64,000 nt of DNA, from positions 3,216,001 through 3,280,000 of the forward strand of contig ATWD01000001.1 in NCBI GenBank assembly GCA_000421065.1, in the 5' to 3' direction. Source of the DNA: Acidobacteriaceae bacterium TAA 166. GTDB taxonomy: Bacteria; Acidobacteriota; Terriglobia; Terriglobales; Acidobacteriaceae. The translations under genes and the position numbers were made by a program. The notes under the pieces are model-generated. The model was given only the letters and a program-made list of their open reading frames with translations. It was not told the DNA's origin and made no database searches. Shown here piece after piece: positions 1 to 10,187 of this stretch (positions within the stretch are counted from its first letter, which is position 1; each line of letters begins with the position of its first letter).

Positions 1-1
1 C

Positions 2-862
2 TTCAGCGCGCCTTCGAATACAGTTGACGATCCGGCGCTGCCGGTGGGCGAGGTTTGGGACCCGAAGACGCATGCGAAGATTCCTGCCACCAAGGGCCGG
101 AACTTCGGCAGGATCAGCGTGGAGCCTCTGCTCGATGCGGGCATTGGCGTGGCGACCTTCTACTACGGCGATGTGGAGCCCGACTATGAAGAGGGCATCA
201 CGCAGGGCATCCGCGCGCACTACATGAAGCCGGGTGAGACCAGGCGCACGCCGGAGGAATGGGGCTCGATCGCGGCGTGGGCGTGGGGGATGAGCAGGGT
301 GCAGGATTATCTGGAGACGGATAAGAGCGTGGATGCGAAGCGGGTGGCGATCCACGGCGTCTCGCGCCTGGGCAAGACGGTGATGTGGGCTGGAGCGCAT
401 GACGAACGGTTCGCTGCGGTGATTGCGAGCTGCTCAGGCGAGGGCGGGGCCGCACTTAGCCATCGGAACTATGGGGAGACGGTCGCGCACCTGACGGCGC
501 CTTCGCGGTATCCATACCAGTTTGCGTTGAACTACGGCAACTGGGCTGGCTTCCCGGACAAGGCTTCCATGGACGGAAATCTTCTGGTGGCGCTGATCGC
601 GCCGCGTCCCTTGCTGCTGCAGACGGGCGATACCGATTACTGGTCCGATCCCAAGGGGGAGTTCCTGTCGGCTGTGGCTGCGGGACCGGTGTACAAGCTG
701 CTGGGCAAAGATCCGCTCGATACCGAGTCGTGGCCCGAGGCGAAGCAGCCCATCCTGCACGACCTCAGCTACTACATGCACGACGGCGGGCACGGGATGG
801 TGCCGAGCGACTGGAACATTTACGTGGACTTCCTGAAGATGCACCTGCATCCGGAGCGATAG
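2..862 (+). CDS. CE15-like glucuronoyl esterase / alpha-beta hydrolase, 3' part
   Basis: The frame is open to the left edge, so the 5' end is missing. The visible 286 residues look like the C-terminal half of a bacterial carbohydrate esterase family 15 protein, which cleaves ester links between lignin and glucuronoxylan. The nucleophile elbow is GVSRLGK near visible residue 118. A CSGEGGAAL segment follows, matching the acid-bearing ESGSGG-type region of the family, and the likely catalytic His is in HDGGHG near the C-terminus. It is probably exported, but the signal peptide would lie outside the window. It ends three bases before the convergent permease stop. A general acetylxylan esterase-like hydrolase is the alternative. 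Confidence 0.8.
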   Translation, partial: FSAPSNTVDDPALPVGEVWDPKTHAKIPATKGRNFGRISVEPLLDAGIGVATFYYGDVEPDYEEGITQGIRAHYMKPGETRRTPEEWGSIAAWAWGMSRVQDYLETDKSVDAKRVAIHGVSRLGKTVMWAGAHDERFAAVIASCSGEGGAALSHRNYGETVAHLTAPSRYPYQFALNYGNWAGFPDKASMDGNLLVALIAPRPLLLQTGDTDYWSDPKGEFLSAVAAGPVYKLLGKDPLDTESWPEAKQPILHDLSYYMHDGGHGMVPSDWNIYVDFLKMHLHPER

Positions 863-865
863 GGA

Positions 866-3328
866 TTACTCGGTTCGCAGGGCCTCCATGGGATCGATGG
901 TCGCGGCGTGGCGGCAGGGGGCGAAGGTGGCTGCCGCTGCAGCGGTGAAGAAGATCAGCATTACGGCGGCGATCAGGCCGGGATCGGTGGGGGCGGTACC
1001 GTAGAGCAGCGAGGCGAGGCTGCGGCCGATGCCGAGGCTCGCGGCCCAGCCGAGTGTGAGACCGAGGAGGACCGGGACGAGGATCGTCCCCAGCATCAGC
1101 CGGTAGACACTTTGGCGAGAGGCTCCGAGGGCGATGCGAACGCCGATCTCCTGCGTGCGCGACTGGACGGCGTAGCTGAGGGTGCCATAGATGCCGAGCA
1201 GGGCGAGCAGAAGCGCGGCACCTCCGAAGGCGACGAGGATCGAGGTCTCCATGCGCTCCGGCGCGAGGGATTCTCCGACCTTGTCATCGAGCGTATAGAC
1301 GCGGGAGAGGGTGACGTCCGGGTTGTAGCTCCAGATGGCGTTGCGGACGGCTGAGATCAGCTGCGTGGGGTCCTGCTTGCCGCGCACCAGGAGGTTGGGG
1401 CTGTTGGGAGGATCATCCCAGTAGGGGAGATAGACCATACTGACCGGTTGGGCGCGAAGGGAGTTGTTGTGCGCGTCGGCCACGACGCCCACCACGGTTA
1501 CCGTATGGTCGCCATGTCTGAATTGGCGACCGACGACGACCTCTTGGCCCGGCCACAGGGTGATGGCGGTCTTCTGGGAGATAACGACGTTTTGGGTACC
1601 GCGGTCATGCTCGTTCAAGGCCCTTCCTGCGAGCATCTTCTGCTGAAGCGTGCCGAAGTAATCCGGGCTGATCCAGCGGACGTTTGCAAGTTGGGCCGGC
1701 TGGTCCATTCCATCGACAGAAGCGATGGAGTCGAGCCAGGTCTCGCCTTCGAGCAACATGGCGCTCGAGAGGGACGCGGACTCGACGCCGGGGAGCGTAC
1801 GCAGCCTGGCGAGCACACCATCGTCGAAGGCCGCGCGGTCTGAGTCGCTGAATGAATTTCTCGGCAGCAGCACGCCGGCGACGACGACGTGATCCGTGGT
1901 AAAGCCCTTGTCGAAGGTAGAGAGCCGAACGAGGCTGCGGGCGAAGAGGCTGGCGACCAGCAGCAAGGTCGCGCACAGGAAGACCTGCGCTCCAACCAGA
2001 GCGCGGCGAAGGTTTGCGCTTCGGCGCGAGTGGACGGAGGGGCCGCGGCCGTTGAGGGCCTCCTGCGGGCGCACGTGAAGCATGCGCAGGGCGGGCAGCA
2101 CGCCGAAGATCACCGAGGCGGCCACGGTGAGCGCGACCGAGACGGCCAGCACGGGCAGGCTGACGGTGATGGCTCCCGTGCGCGGGATCGAGAGCTGGGC
2201 ATACTGCGAGAACCAGCGCACCGCCGCGAAGGCCAGAGCGATGCCGAGGACACCGCCTGTCGCCGAGAGCAGGATCACCTCGGCCAGCGCGGTCTGGAGC
2301 AGCCGGAAGGAGGAGGCCCCAAGGGCCGAGCGGACGGCGGACTCGCGGTCGCGGGCGGCGAAGCGGGCGAGCTGAGCGTTGGCGAGATTGACGCAGGCGA
2401 TCAGAAGGACGCTGGCGACGGCGGCCAGAAGCAGCCAGAGGCGGCTGGAGGTTCGGCCCACGAGGGCCTCCTTCAACGGCTGAACGTAGGCCGAGAGAGC
2501 CCCCTCGAGGGGGCCGTCCATCTGGTTGGGCGGGGCCTGACGAACGATGTTGTCCGCGATTACGTTCAGCTGGCCCTGTGCCAGTTCGAGGGTGACGCCG
2601 GGCCTCACGTGCCCCAGCGCGATGTAGTTGCCGAAGTCACTCATCCAGCCGTACCCATGGGCGGGATCGATGACGAGAGGCGTGATCATCTGGATCTCGG
2701 GCATCTGGCCGGCTGCGGGGGAGAATCCTAGCTCGTTGGCTTTCGGCAGGTGGAAGCTCCGCGGGAGGATGCCGATCACCTCGTAGGGCGTCCCGGCGAT
2801 GTGGATTGTCTTTCCGATGGCGTCGGGCTCGTCGCGAAACATCCGCTGCCAGAGGTCCCAGCTCAGAAGGACGACGTGCTGGTGGCCCTCGGTGGATTCG
2901 ACGGGGAGGAAGTTTCGTCCGCGAAAAGGCTGGACTCCGAGGACGTCCAGGAGGTTGGGCTGGGCGATGGCTCTGCCGACGAAGGCGGGATGATCGCCGG
3001 GACGGCGGCTGATGCCGGTCGAGTTCAGCTGCAGCAGGGTCATGTCGCTGAAGCTGTCGGCCTGTCTTCGCCATAGATCGAAGTGACGCGGATTTGGCCC
3101 GACGTAGGGAGCGAACTTCTGGAGTAGACGCACACGCTCCCATAGGGCGACCAGGTGTCCGCTGTCGCGGTACTCGAGCGGTTTCAGCAGGACGCCGTCG
3201 ACCACGCTGAACAGAGCGGTGGTCGCTCCGATGCCGAGCGCGAGGGTGAGGATGGCGGTGAGGGCGAAGCCGGGGGAGCGGCGAAGCTGCCGGGCTCCAT
3301 AGGCGAGATCCTGGCGAAGCGAGTGCAT
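866..3328 (-). CDS. ADOP-type ABC transporter permease (MacB/FtsX-like)
   Basis: This 820-residue inner-membrane protein has the layout of the acidobacterial duplicated orphan permeases: an N-terminal [15 protein letters not shown] segment, a first membrane helix near 20-45, a MacB-type periplasmic domain, a block of three helices, then a second periplasmic domain and a last three-helix FtsX block at the C-terminus. Related MacB proteins move peptides or lipoproteins across the envelope; the substrate here is unknown. No ATPase gene is next to it, hence 'orphan'. The start at 3328 is chosen over an ATG at 3352 because GAGGAG lies about six bases upstream of 3328. It is a single gene on the minus strand. 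Confidence 0.9.
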   Translation of the reverse strand: MHSLRQDLAYGARQLRRSPGFALTAILTLALGIGATTALFSVVDGVLLKPLEYRDSGHLVALWERVRLLQKFAPYVGPNPRHFDLWRRQADSFSDMTLLQLNSTGISRRPGDHPAFVGRAIAQPNLLDVLGVQPFRGRNFLPVESTEGHQHVVLLSWDLWQRMFRDEPDAIGKTIHIAGTPYEVIGILPRSFHLPKANELGFSPAAGQMPEIQMITPLVIDPAHGYGWMSDFGNYIALGHVRPGVTLELAQGQLNVIADNIVRQAPPNQMDGPLEGALSAYVQPLKEALVGRTSSRLWLLLAAVASVLLIACVNLANAQLARFAARDRESAVRSALGASSFRLLQTALAEVILLSATGGVLGIALAFAAVRWFSQYAQLSIPRTGAITVSLPVLAVSVALTVAASVIFGVLPALRMLHVRPQEALNGRGPSVHSRRSANLRRALVGAQVFLCATLLLVASLFARSLVRLSTFDKGFTTDHVVVAGVLLPRNSFSDSDRAAFDDGVLARLRTLPGVESASLSSAMLLEGETWLDSIASVDGMDQPAQLANVRWISPDYFGTLQQKMLAGRALNEHDRGTQNVVISQKTAITLWPGQEVVVGRQFRHGDHTVTVVGVVADAHNNSLRAQPVSMVYLPYWDDPPNSPNLLVRGKQDPTQLISAVRNAIWSYNPDVTLSRVYTLDDKVGESLAPERMETSILVAFGGAALLLALLGIYGTLSYAVQSRTQEIGVRIALGASRQSVYRLMLGTILVPVLLGLTLGWAASLGIGRSLASLLYGTAPTDPGLIAAVMLIFFTAAAAATFAPCRHAATIDPMEALRTE

Positions 3329-3400
3329 GGGCGTCTCCTCGGTGGGCACCATTCTATGTTTCTTGACTGGATCGAACCGCTTTTTTGAGGGAAAAAGAGC

Positions 3401-3442
3401 ATGGCCTGCCGGCCGAGCGCGGTGGGCCCGCGCGGCAGCGCT
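3401..3442 (+). repeat. Family A palindromic repeat, short copy A1
   Basis: This short copy joins the left end of the family (TGGCCTGCCGGCC) almost directly to its right end (GGGCCCGCGCGGCAGCGCT). The centre seen in long copies is missing. It lies between the permease start and the sod terminator. Confidence 0.75.
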
Positions 3443-3540
3443 CTTCTTTACCCCCCCAAAAAAATAGGCCGATAGGACCTGACTCCCGAGGTCTACGCCG
3501 GACGAGGCGGGAAAGTTCAGGAGAAAGAATAAATTGGGAT

Positions 3541-3574
3541 TAAAACGAGAAGGCCGCCGGGATCGGCAGCCTTC
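3541..3574 (-). terminator. Rho-independent terminator of sod
   Basis: On the minus strand an 11-bp stem (GAAGGCTGCCG with CGGCGGCCTTC, one G-T pair) is followed by TCGTTTTAATC. It sits about 40 bases after the sod stop and fits a terminator for that gene. Confidence 0.75.
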
Positions 3575-3614
3575 TTGAAGTTCGCTTCTTTCGCACCCAA
3601 AGTGGTTTTGCGGG

Positions 3615-4229
<615 letters not shown>

Positions 4230-4441
4230 TTTTCTCTCTCCTGTCGTGCTGGTTCGGCCGGCCGCAAAAGGGCGTCCGGGGTTTCAGATTGTTCAGATGC
4301 CTCAGGCGCCGGACGCGATGCAAGACCGGCGCGGGATCCTTTGGGCGAGATCTTGGCCATCATAGCGCAGGGGGAAATTGACATGGTATTCAACTGGCGG
4401 GAGTAGTACGGCAGAAGCGGATTTGCGTTCTAATAGCAACC

Positions 4442-6889
4442 ATGAGCACATTCGAGTCGAACTATCGCTGGCTGGACGATGACGGCCCCGCCTTTGGCGC
4501 GCCGGGGCTGGAGCCACGCTGGACCTCGAGCCGGAAGGATGCGGTGGGAACGGCCTATTCTGCCTCGAGCCGTGTCTGGTACACGATCTCGCACGGCATC
4601 CTGAACGAGATCTACTTCCCGACGATCGATCGTCCCCAGACGCGCGATATGGAGCTTCTGTTCTCGGACGGCGAGACCTTTTGCCATGAGGACCGGCGCG
4701 ATCTCGAATACGACTTCGAGTATGTCGACGGCGCCGCGCTGGCGGTGCGGATGAAGGGGCGGGAGCGTGCCGGACGTTACTCCGTGACCAAGACCGTGAT
4801 CTCGAACCCTCACTTCCCGGCGGTGATCATGAACGTGAAGATCGAGGGGAACGAGGAGATTCTGGGACGAATGAAGTGTTATGCCCTGCTGGCTCCTCAT
4901 CTGAACGGAGGAGGCGCGGGAAACTCGGCGCGCAGCGCCGACGTGGCGGGCAGACGGTGCGTTCTGGCGTGGAAGGGAAATACCTCGCTTGCGATGGGAG
5001 CCGACTGCGGGTTCTCGCGATCGTCCTGCGGCTACGTGGGTGCGAGCGACGGCTACCAGGATCTGTTCGAAGACATGCAGATGACGTGGCAGTTCGGCCA
5101 GGCGCTCGAAGGAAATATCGCGATGATGGGGGAGATTGACATTGCGCAGAATCGCGAGTTCACGATTGCGATCTCGTTCGGCGATGGACATCATGCGGCG
5201 TTGACCGGAATGCTGCAGACGCTGGCGACTCCATTCGAGGATCATCTGAAGCGGTTCCTGACGCAGTGGGAGCGCGCGAAGTCGCCGGAGCGGCTGGCCG
5301 CCATGGCGACCGATCAAGGATGGCTGGCCAGGATCAGCCAGAACGTTCTGCTGACGCACGAGGACAAGAGTTTTTCAGGGGCGTTCATCGCCTCGGCCTC
5401 GATTCCGTGGGGAGCGTCCAAGAGCGACAACGATCTGGGCGGCTATCACCTGGTGTGGACGCGCGACATGGTGCAGACGGCGACGGCGCTTCTGGCCTGC
5501 GACCGCGAGGACACGGCACTGCGCGCCCTGGTGTACCTGGCCTGCACGCAGAGACCGGACGGAAGCTTCGCGCAGAACTTCTGGATCGACGGAACGCCGT
5601 ACTGGCAAGGGATTCAGCTGGATGAGGTGGCGTTTCCGATCATCCTGGCGTGGCGCCTGTGGAAGCGGGGCAAGCTGGGAACGTTCCGCATCTTTTCGTT
5701 TGTCGAGCGCGCCTCGGCATTTCTGGTGAAGTATGCTCCGGTGACCCAGCAGGAGCGTTGGGAGGAGACGGCCGGATACTCGCCTTCGACGCTGGCCGCG
5801 GTGATCGCGGGTCTTGTGTGCGCGGCTGATATCGCTCGTGCGCATGCTTCGCAGGAGCTGGCGGACTTCCTCGAAGGATATGCGGATTGGATCGAGGCGC
5901 ACCTGGATGAATGGACGACGACGGATGAGGGCATCCTGCATCCGGAGGTGAAGCGGCACTATGTCCGCATTACGCCGCCGGCGCCGGGCGAGCCCTTCCA
6001 TGACGATGCCGTGCCGGTGGGATCATTCCACATGAACAACCGCGGGCCGGGCGAGAAGAACGTCTTTGAAGCGCGCGAGGTGATCGATGCGGGATTTCTG
6101 GAGCTGGTGCGGTATGGCATCCGCAGGCCCGACGATCCGCTGATCGTCGATTCGCTCAAGGTCGTCGATCATATCTTGAAGATCGATACTCCTTTTGGGC
6201 CGTGCTGGCGCCGTTACAACCATGACGGATACGGACAGAAGAAAGATGGTGGGCCGTTCAGCTGGTGGGGGCAGGGACGCGCATGGCCTCTGCTGACGGG
6301 CGAGCGGGCGCACTATGAGCTGGCTGCAGGAAGAAGCTGCCAGAAGCTGACGACGGCGATCGAGCAGTTCAGTTCCAAGGGCGGCATGCTGCCGGAGCAG
6401 ATCTGGGACGAGGCCGATCATCCTCCAAAGCTCTTCTTCGGGCGCTCGGCCGGATCGGCGCAGCCGCTGGTGTGGGCTCACTCGGAGTATCTGAAGCTGT
6501 TGCGATCGCTGGCCGACGGCGAGGTCTTCGATAGGATCTCCGTGGTGGCCGAGCGGTACGGGATTCCGGCGGAGAAGCGGACTTTTCTGAATCATCGGCA
6601 GATCTATTCGGCGGGACGTCCGGTGAGCACGGTCCAGGCCGGGCACACGTTGCGGATCGTGGATTCCGGACACTTTCGCCTGGTGTACACGACCGACAAC
6701 TGGGACACCAAAAAAGAGGTGATCTCGAGGATGGTGAGCATCTCGGGATCGTATGCGGACATTCCGACGGAGGCAGGACAGACCGGAAAGATCATCTTCA
6801 CGCAGGCCTGGCCGGAGGCAGAGCAGCCGGAGCGGTGGTTGGGTAGAAATATAGAGGTAAAGATCCTACCGTCCTCACCAACGCGGTGA
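4442..6889 (+). CDS. Glycoside hydrolase family 15, glucoamylase/glucodextranase type
   Basis: This 815-residue protein should release glucose from the non-reducing ends of alpha-glucans. Residues about 20-280 form the N-terminal beta-sandwich typical of bacterial glucoamylases (VWYTISHGILNEIYFP). The alpha/alpha-barrel follows, with WTRDM near 338, a likely general acid Glu in QLDEVAFP near 395, and the second catalytic Glu in GMLPEQIWD near 650. A small beta domain closes the C-terminus. No signal peptide is visible, so it may act on internal glycogen-like glucans or maltodextrins. No clear ribosome binding site precedes the ATG. Placed before tkt, gnd, zwf, pgl and glk, it can supply glucose to that pathway. 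Confidence 0.9.
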   Translation: MSTFESNYRWLDDDGPAFGAPGLEPRWTSSRKDAVGTAYSASSRVWYTISHGILNEIYFPTIDRPQTRDMELLFSDGETFCHEDRRDLEYDFEYVDGAALAVRMKGRERAGRYSVTKTVISNPHFPAVIMNVKIEGNEEILGRMKCYALLAPHLNGGGAGNSARSADVAGRRCVLAWKGNTSLAMGADCGFSRSSCGYVGASDGYQDLFEDMQMTWQFGQALEGNIAMMGEIDIAQNREFTIAISFGDGHHAALTGMLQTLATPFEDHLKRFLTQWERAKSPERLAAMATDQGWLARISQNVLLTHEDKSFSGAFIASASIPWGASKSDNDLGGYHLVWTRDMVQTATALLACDREDTALRALVYLACTQRPDGSFAQNFWIDGTPYWQGIQLDEVAFPIILAWRLWKRGKLGTFRIFSFVERASAFLVKYAPVTQQERWEETAGYSPSTLAAVIAGLVCAADIARAHASQELADFLEGYADWIEAHLDEWTTTDEGILHPEVKRHYVRITPPAPGEPFHDDAVPVGSFHMNNRGPGEKNVFEAREVIDAGFLELVRYGIRRPDDPLIVDSLKVVDHILKIDTPFGPCWRRYNHDGYGQKKDGGPFSWWGQGRAWPLLTGERAHYELAAGRSCQKLTTAIEQFSSKGGMLPEQIWDEADHPPKLFFGRSAGSAQPLVWAHSEYLKLLRSLADGEVFDRISVVAERYGIPAEKRTFLNHRQIYSAGRPVSTVQAGHTLRIVDSGHFRLVYTTDNWDTKKEVISRMVSISGSYADIPTEAGQTGKIIFTQAWPEAEQPERWLGRNIEVKILPSSPTR

Positions 6890-7007
6890 GGATGCGGCCA
6901 GGATGGTTGCGCCTGTACACTGGGTGAGGCAATCGTCCTAGAACGAATGACACGCGAATCGTGCGCGGCTTGAGCCCGCGCCTGAACCCTGAAGAGGAAA
7001 GAAAAGA

Positions 7008-9011
7008 ATGAGCGAACAGCAGACCGATCAGCAGAATGCGCTAGACCAGCTCTCCATCAATGCTCTCCGTTTTCTCGCCGTGGACGCGGTGGAGAAGGCG
7101 AAGTCCGGCCACCCTGGAGCTCCCTTGGGTTGCGCTCCGATCGCCTACCTGCTCTATCACAAGCTGATGAAGCACGATCCGTCGGATCCGAAGTGGATCG
7201 ACCGCGACCGCTTCGTGCTTTCGAACGGCCATGCCTCGGCTCTGCTGTATGGCGTTTTGCATCTTTCCGGCTACGACCTTCCTATCTCGCAGCTGGAGCA
7301 GTTCCGGCAGTGGGGATCGCATACGCCGGGTCATCCCGAGTATGGCGAAGCTCCCGGGGTTGAGGTCACGACCGGCCCGCTGGGACAGGGTTTTGCCATG
7401 GGCGTGGGACTGGCCACGGCGGAGAAGCACCTGGCGGCGGTTTATAACCGTGACGGTCACAATATCGTCGACCACCACACCTACGTTCTGTGCGGCGACG
7501 GCGACCTGATGGAGGGCATCTCGCACGAGGCGTCCTCCCTGGCCGGAACCCTGAAGTTGGGCAAGCTGATCGTGCTGTACGACGACAACCTGATCTCGCT
7601 GGATGGGCCGACGGAGCTGAGCTTCACCGAGGACGTCTCCGAGCGCTTCCGTGGATACCATTGGCACGTGCAGATGGTGGACGACGGCAACGACCTGGTG
7701 GCGCTCGAGGCTGCGATCAAGGCGGCGCAGGCGGAGACGACGCGTCCCTCGCTGATCCGGGTCCGCACGGTGATCGGCTACGGCAGCCCGAAGGCAGGTA
7801 CCAGCAAGGTGCACGGCGAGGCTCTAGGAGCCGAGGCGGTGAAGGAGACCAAGAAGAATCTCGGCTGGCCCGAGGATAGGACCTTCTACGTTCCCGAGGA
7901 GGCCGCGAAGAACTGGGCCGAGGCCAAGGGAAAGGGCAAGAAGGAGCATGAAGAGTGGCAGAAGGGCTTCGAGGAGTACAAGAAGGCCTATCCCGAGCCG
8001 GCGGCCGAGTTTGACCGTACGATCAAGGCCGAGCTTCTCTCCGGCTGGGAGAAGAAGATTCCCACCTTCCCGACCGATAAGCCGGTGGCAACCCGCAACG
8101 CCGGCCAGGTGGTGATGAACGCGGTCGCAGGGGTGGTTCCGGAGCTCTTCGGCGGCGCCGCCGATCTGACCGCCTCGACCAAGACCATCTTCAAGGACTC
8201 CCCGAACTTCCACATCGATCCCAAGGGTCGCAACGTCTACTTCGGTGTGCGCGAGTTCGGCATGTGTGCAATGGTCAATGGCATGGCGGCCCATGGCGGC
8301 CTGATTCCGTTCGGCTCGACCTTCTTCACCTTCTCGGACTACGCCCGCAACGCGCTCCGCATGGCGGCTCTGATGAGCGTGCACTCGCTGTTCATCTTCA
8401 CGCATGACTCGGTGGGCTTGGGCGAGGACGGACCGACGCACCAGCCGATCGAGCAGCTGATGTCGCTGCGCCTGATTCCGCAGTTGACGGACTTCCGGCC
8501 GGCGGACGCGAATGAGACGGCAGCCTGCTGGTATCTGGCTCTCGAGCGCAAGAGCGCGAGCTTCATGGCGCTCTCGCGGCAGGATCTTCCCGTGATCGAC
8601 GCCGAGAAGTACAAGGTGCATGAGGGCGTGAAGAGGGGTGCGTACGCGCTCGATAATTCGGGCAAGGACATCATCCTGATCGCCACCGGCTCCGAGGTCT
8701 CGCTGATCGTGAAGGCGGCCGAGGAGCTGAAGGCTGCAGGCATCGCGGCGTCGGTGGTCTCGATGCCGAGCTTCAAGATCTTCGATGAGCAGGACGAGGC
8801 TTACAAGTCCAGCCTGTTCCCGGAGAACACACCGAAGCTGGCGGTGGAGGCGGGCGCGACGATGGGATGGTACAAGTACATCGGCCACAACGGAGGTGTG
8901 ATCGGCCTCGATCGCTTCGGGGCCTCGGCGCCGGGACCGATCGCGATGGAGAAGCTGGGCATCAGCGTCGCTCACGTAGTTGAAAAGGCCAAGCAGTTGG
9001 TGAAGAAGTAA
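7008..9011 (+). CDS. tkt: Transketolase
   Basis: This 667-residue thiamine-diphosphate enzyme transfers two-carbon units between sugar phosphates in the non-oxidative pentose phosphate pathway. The N-terminal ThDP-binding domain shows KSGHPGAPLG and GHASALLY, then GPLGQGFAMGVG and the cofactor motif CGDGDLMEGISHEA with its Mg ligands. The Pyr domain has VREFGMCAMVNGMA with the catalytic Glu, and the C-terminal domain begins near DIILIATGSEVSL. The length matches bacterial enzymes. The ATG is preceded by GAGGAAAGAAAAGA. A strong terminator follows, so it is probably its own transcription unit ahead of gnd-zwf-pgl-glk. Confidence 0.97.
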   Translation: MSEQQTDQQNALDQLSINALRFLAVDAVEKAKSGHPGAPLGCAPIAYLLYHKLMKHDPSDPKWIDRDRFVLSNGHASALLYGVLHLSGYDLPISQLEQFRQWGSHTPGHPEYGEAPGVEVTTGPLGQGFAMGVGLATAEKHLAAVYNRDGHNIVDHHTYVLCGDGDLMEGISHEASSLAGTLKLGKLIVLYDDNLISLDGPTELSFTEDVSERFRGYHWHVQMVDDGNDLVALEAAIKAAQAETTRPSLIRVRTVIGYGSPKAGTSKVHGEALGAEAVKETKKNLGWPEDRTFYVPEEAAKNWAEAKGKGKKEHEEWQKGFEEYKKAYPEPAAEFDRTIKAELLSGWEKKIPTFPTDKPVATRNAGQVVMNAVAGVVPELFGGAADLTASTKTIFKDSPNFHIDPKGRNVYFGVREFGMCAMVNGMAAHGGLIPFGSTFFTFSDYARNALRMAALMSVHSLFIFTHDSVGLGEDGPTHQPIEQLMSLRLIPQLTDFRPADANETAACWYLALERKSASFMALSRQDLPVIDAEKYKVHEGVKRGAYALDNSGKDIILIATGSEVSLIVKAAEELKAAGIAASVVSMPSFKIFDEQDEAYKSSLFPENTPKLAVEAGATMGWYKYIGHNGGVIGLDRFGASAPGPIAMEKLGISVAHVVEKAKQLVKK

Positions 9012-9016
9012 AGGAC

Positions 9017-9050
9017 AGGGCGGGGAGAATAAACTCCCCGCCCTTTGTTT
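9017..9050 (+). terminator. Rho-independent terminator after tkt
   Basis: A perfect 11-bp stem (AGGGCGGGGAG with CTCCCCGCCCT), a six-base loop and a TTGTTT tail lie six bases after the tkt stop codon. Confidence 0.88.
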
Positions 9051-9255
9051 CAGGCAGGACGCGTTTCGGAGTCCGATGGACAGCGAAGAGCATCCAAAGG
9101 GCAGCTTTGGGCTATCGATGCAGGTCTTGGAGCTGGATGCGCTTGCCGGATTGGGCGTGGAGAGGAATTGCCTCTGCCGCGGTTTTTTGCTGTCGCTTTG
9201 GGATGAGCAGGAGAAAACTGCTCGTGCGATGTTGAGCAAGGAGAAGAAAGAAACG

Positions 9256-10161
9256 ATGGAACTGGGAATTATCGGACTCGGCAAGATGGGATTCAACATG
9301 GCCGAGCGGCTGAAGCTGGCAGGATACAAGGTCGTCGGCTTCGACTTCAACCAGGCAGCGACGGCGAAGCTAACCGAGTCAGGCTCGGTGGGCGTGAACT
9401 CGCTCGAAGACTTGGTGAAGAACCTGCAGGCGCCGCGCGCTGTGTGGATCATGGTTCCGTCGGGAGATCCGGTCGACCAGACGATCGCGAAGCTCGAGGC
9501 TCTGCTTGAGAAGGGGGACACCTTCATCGACGGCGGCAACTCGAACTACAAGGACACGCAGCGCCGTCATGCAGAGGTGAGGGCGAAGGGTTTGGAATAT
9601 GTAGACTGCGGGACCTCGGGCGGTGTCTGGGGCCTCAAAGAGGGATACAGCCTGATGGTCGGCGGTGACAAGGCTCCGGTGGAGCGCCTGCGGCCGATCT
9701 TCGAGGCGCTGGCGCCTTCGCCCAACGAAGGCTGGGGCCATGTGGGACCGTCGGGCGCGGGGCACTTTGTCAAGATGGTTCATAACGGGATTGAGTACGG
9801 CCTGATGCAGGCCTACGCCGAGGGCTTCTCGATCATGAAGGCGAAGGAGCCGTTGGCGCTCGACCTGACGCAGATCGCGCACATCTGGCAGAAGGGCTCG
9901 GTGGTGCGTTCCTGGCTGCTGGACCTGACGGCGGAGGCGCTCGATCACAACCCGACGCTGAACGGGCTTGAGGCCTGGGTTCCGGACTCGGGCGAGGGAC
10001 GTTGGACGGTAACCGAGGCGATCGATCTGAACATCTCGGCGCCGGTGATTACGGAGTCGCTGATCCGCAGGCTGCGGTCGCGCGAGGAGAACAACTTTAC
10101 CGATCGCATGATCTCGATCATGCGCGGGGCCTTCGGCGGCCACGACGTCAAGAAGGCTTAA
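9256..10161 (+). CDS. gnd: 6-phosphogluconate dehydrogenase (decarboxylating), short form
   Basis: This 301-residue enzyme oxidises 6-phosphogluconate to ribulose 5-phosphate with release of CO2. It is the short GndA/YqeC-like class, not the 470-residue form. The Rossmann motif GIIGLGKMGFNMAERL is at the N-terminus, the substrate segment CGTSGGVWGLKEG near 117, and the catalytic Lys and Asn are in HFVKMVHNGIEYG near 172-178. The frame is open for 180 bases upstream, but the start at 9256 is preferred because the Rossmann strand begins there and AAGGAGA lies about 11 bases upstream. The next gene, zwf, follows after 26 bases. Confidence 0.95.
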   Translation: MELGIIGLGKMGFNMAERLKLAGYKVVGFDFNQAATAKLTESGSVGVNSLEDLVKNLQAPRAVWIMVPSGDPVDQTIAKLEALLEKGDTFIDGGNSNYKDTQRRHAEVRAKGLEYVDCGTSGGVWGLKEGYSLMVGGDKAPVERLRPIFEALAPSPNEGWGHVGPSGAGHFVKMVHNGIEYGLMQAYAEGFSIMKAKEPLALDLTQIAHIWQKGSVVRSWLLDLTAEALDHNPTLNGLEAWVPDSGEGRWTVTEAIDLNISAPVITESLIRRLRSREENNFTDRMISIMRGAFGGHDVKKA

Positions 10162-10187
10162 CACCAGGAAGGGCAAGGAAGATCGAT

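Noticed and set aside
9076..9255. 60-codon N-terminal extension of gnd
   Set aside because: It includes no family sequence, and the Rossmann strand begins at the ATG at 9256 with a good ribosome site.
7824..9539. 571-codon minus-strand frame opposite tkt
   Set aside because: It runs antisense through tkt and the terminator hairpin and shows no family features.
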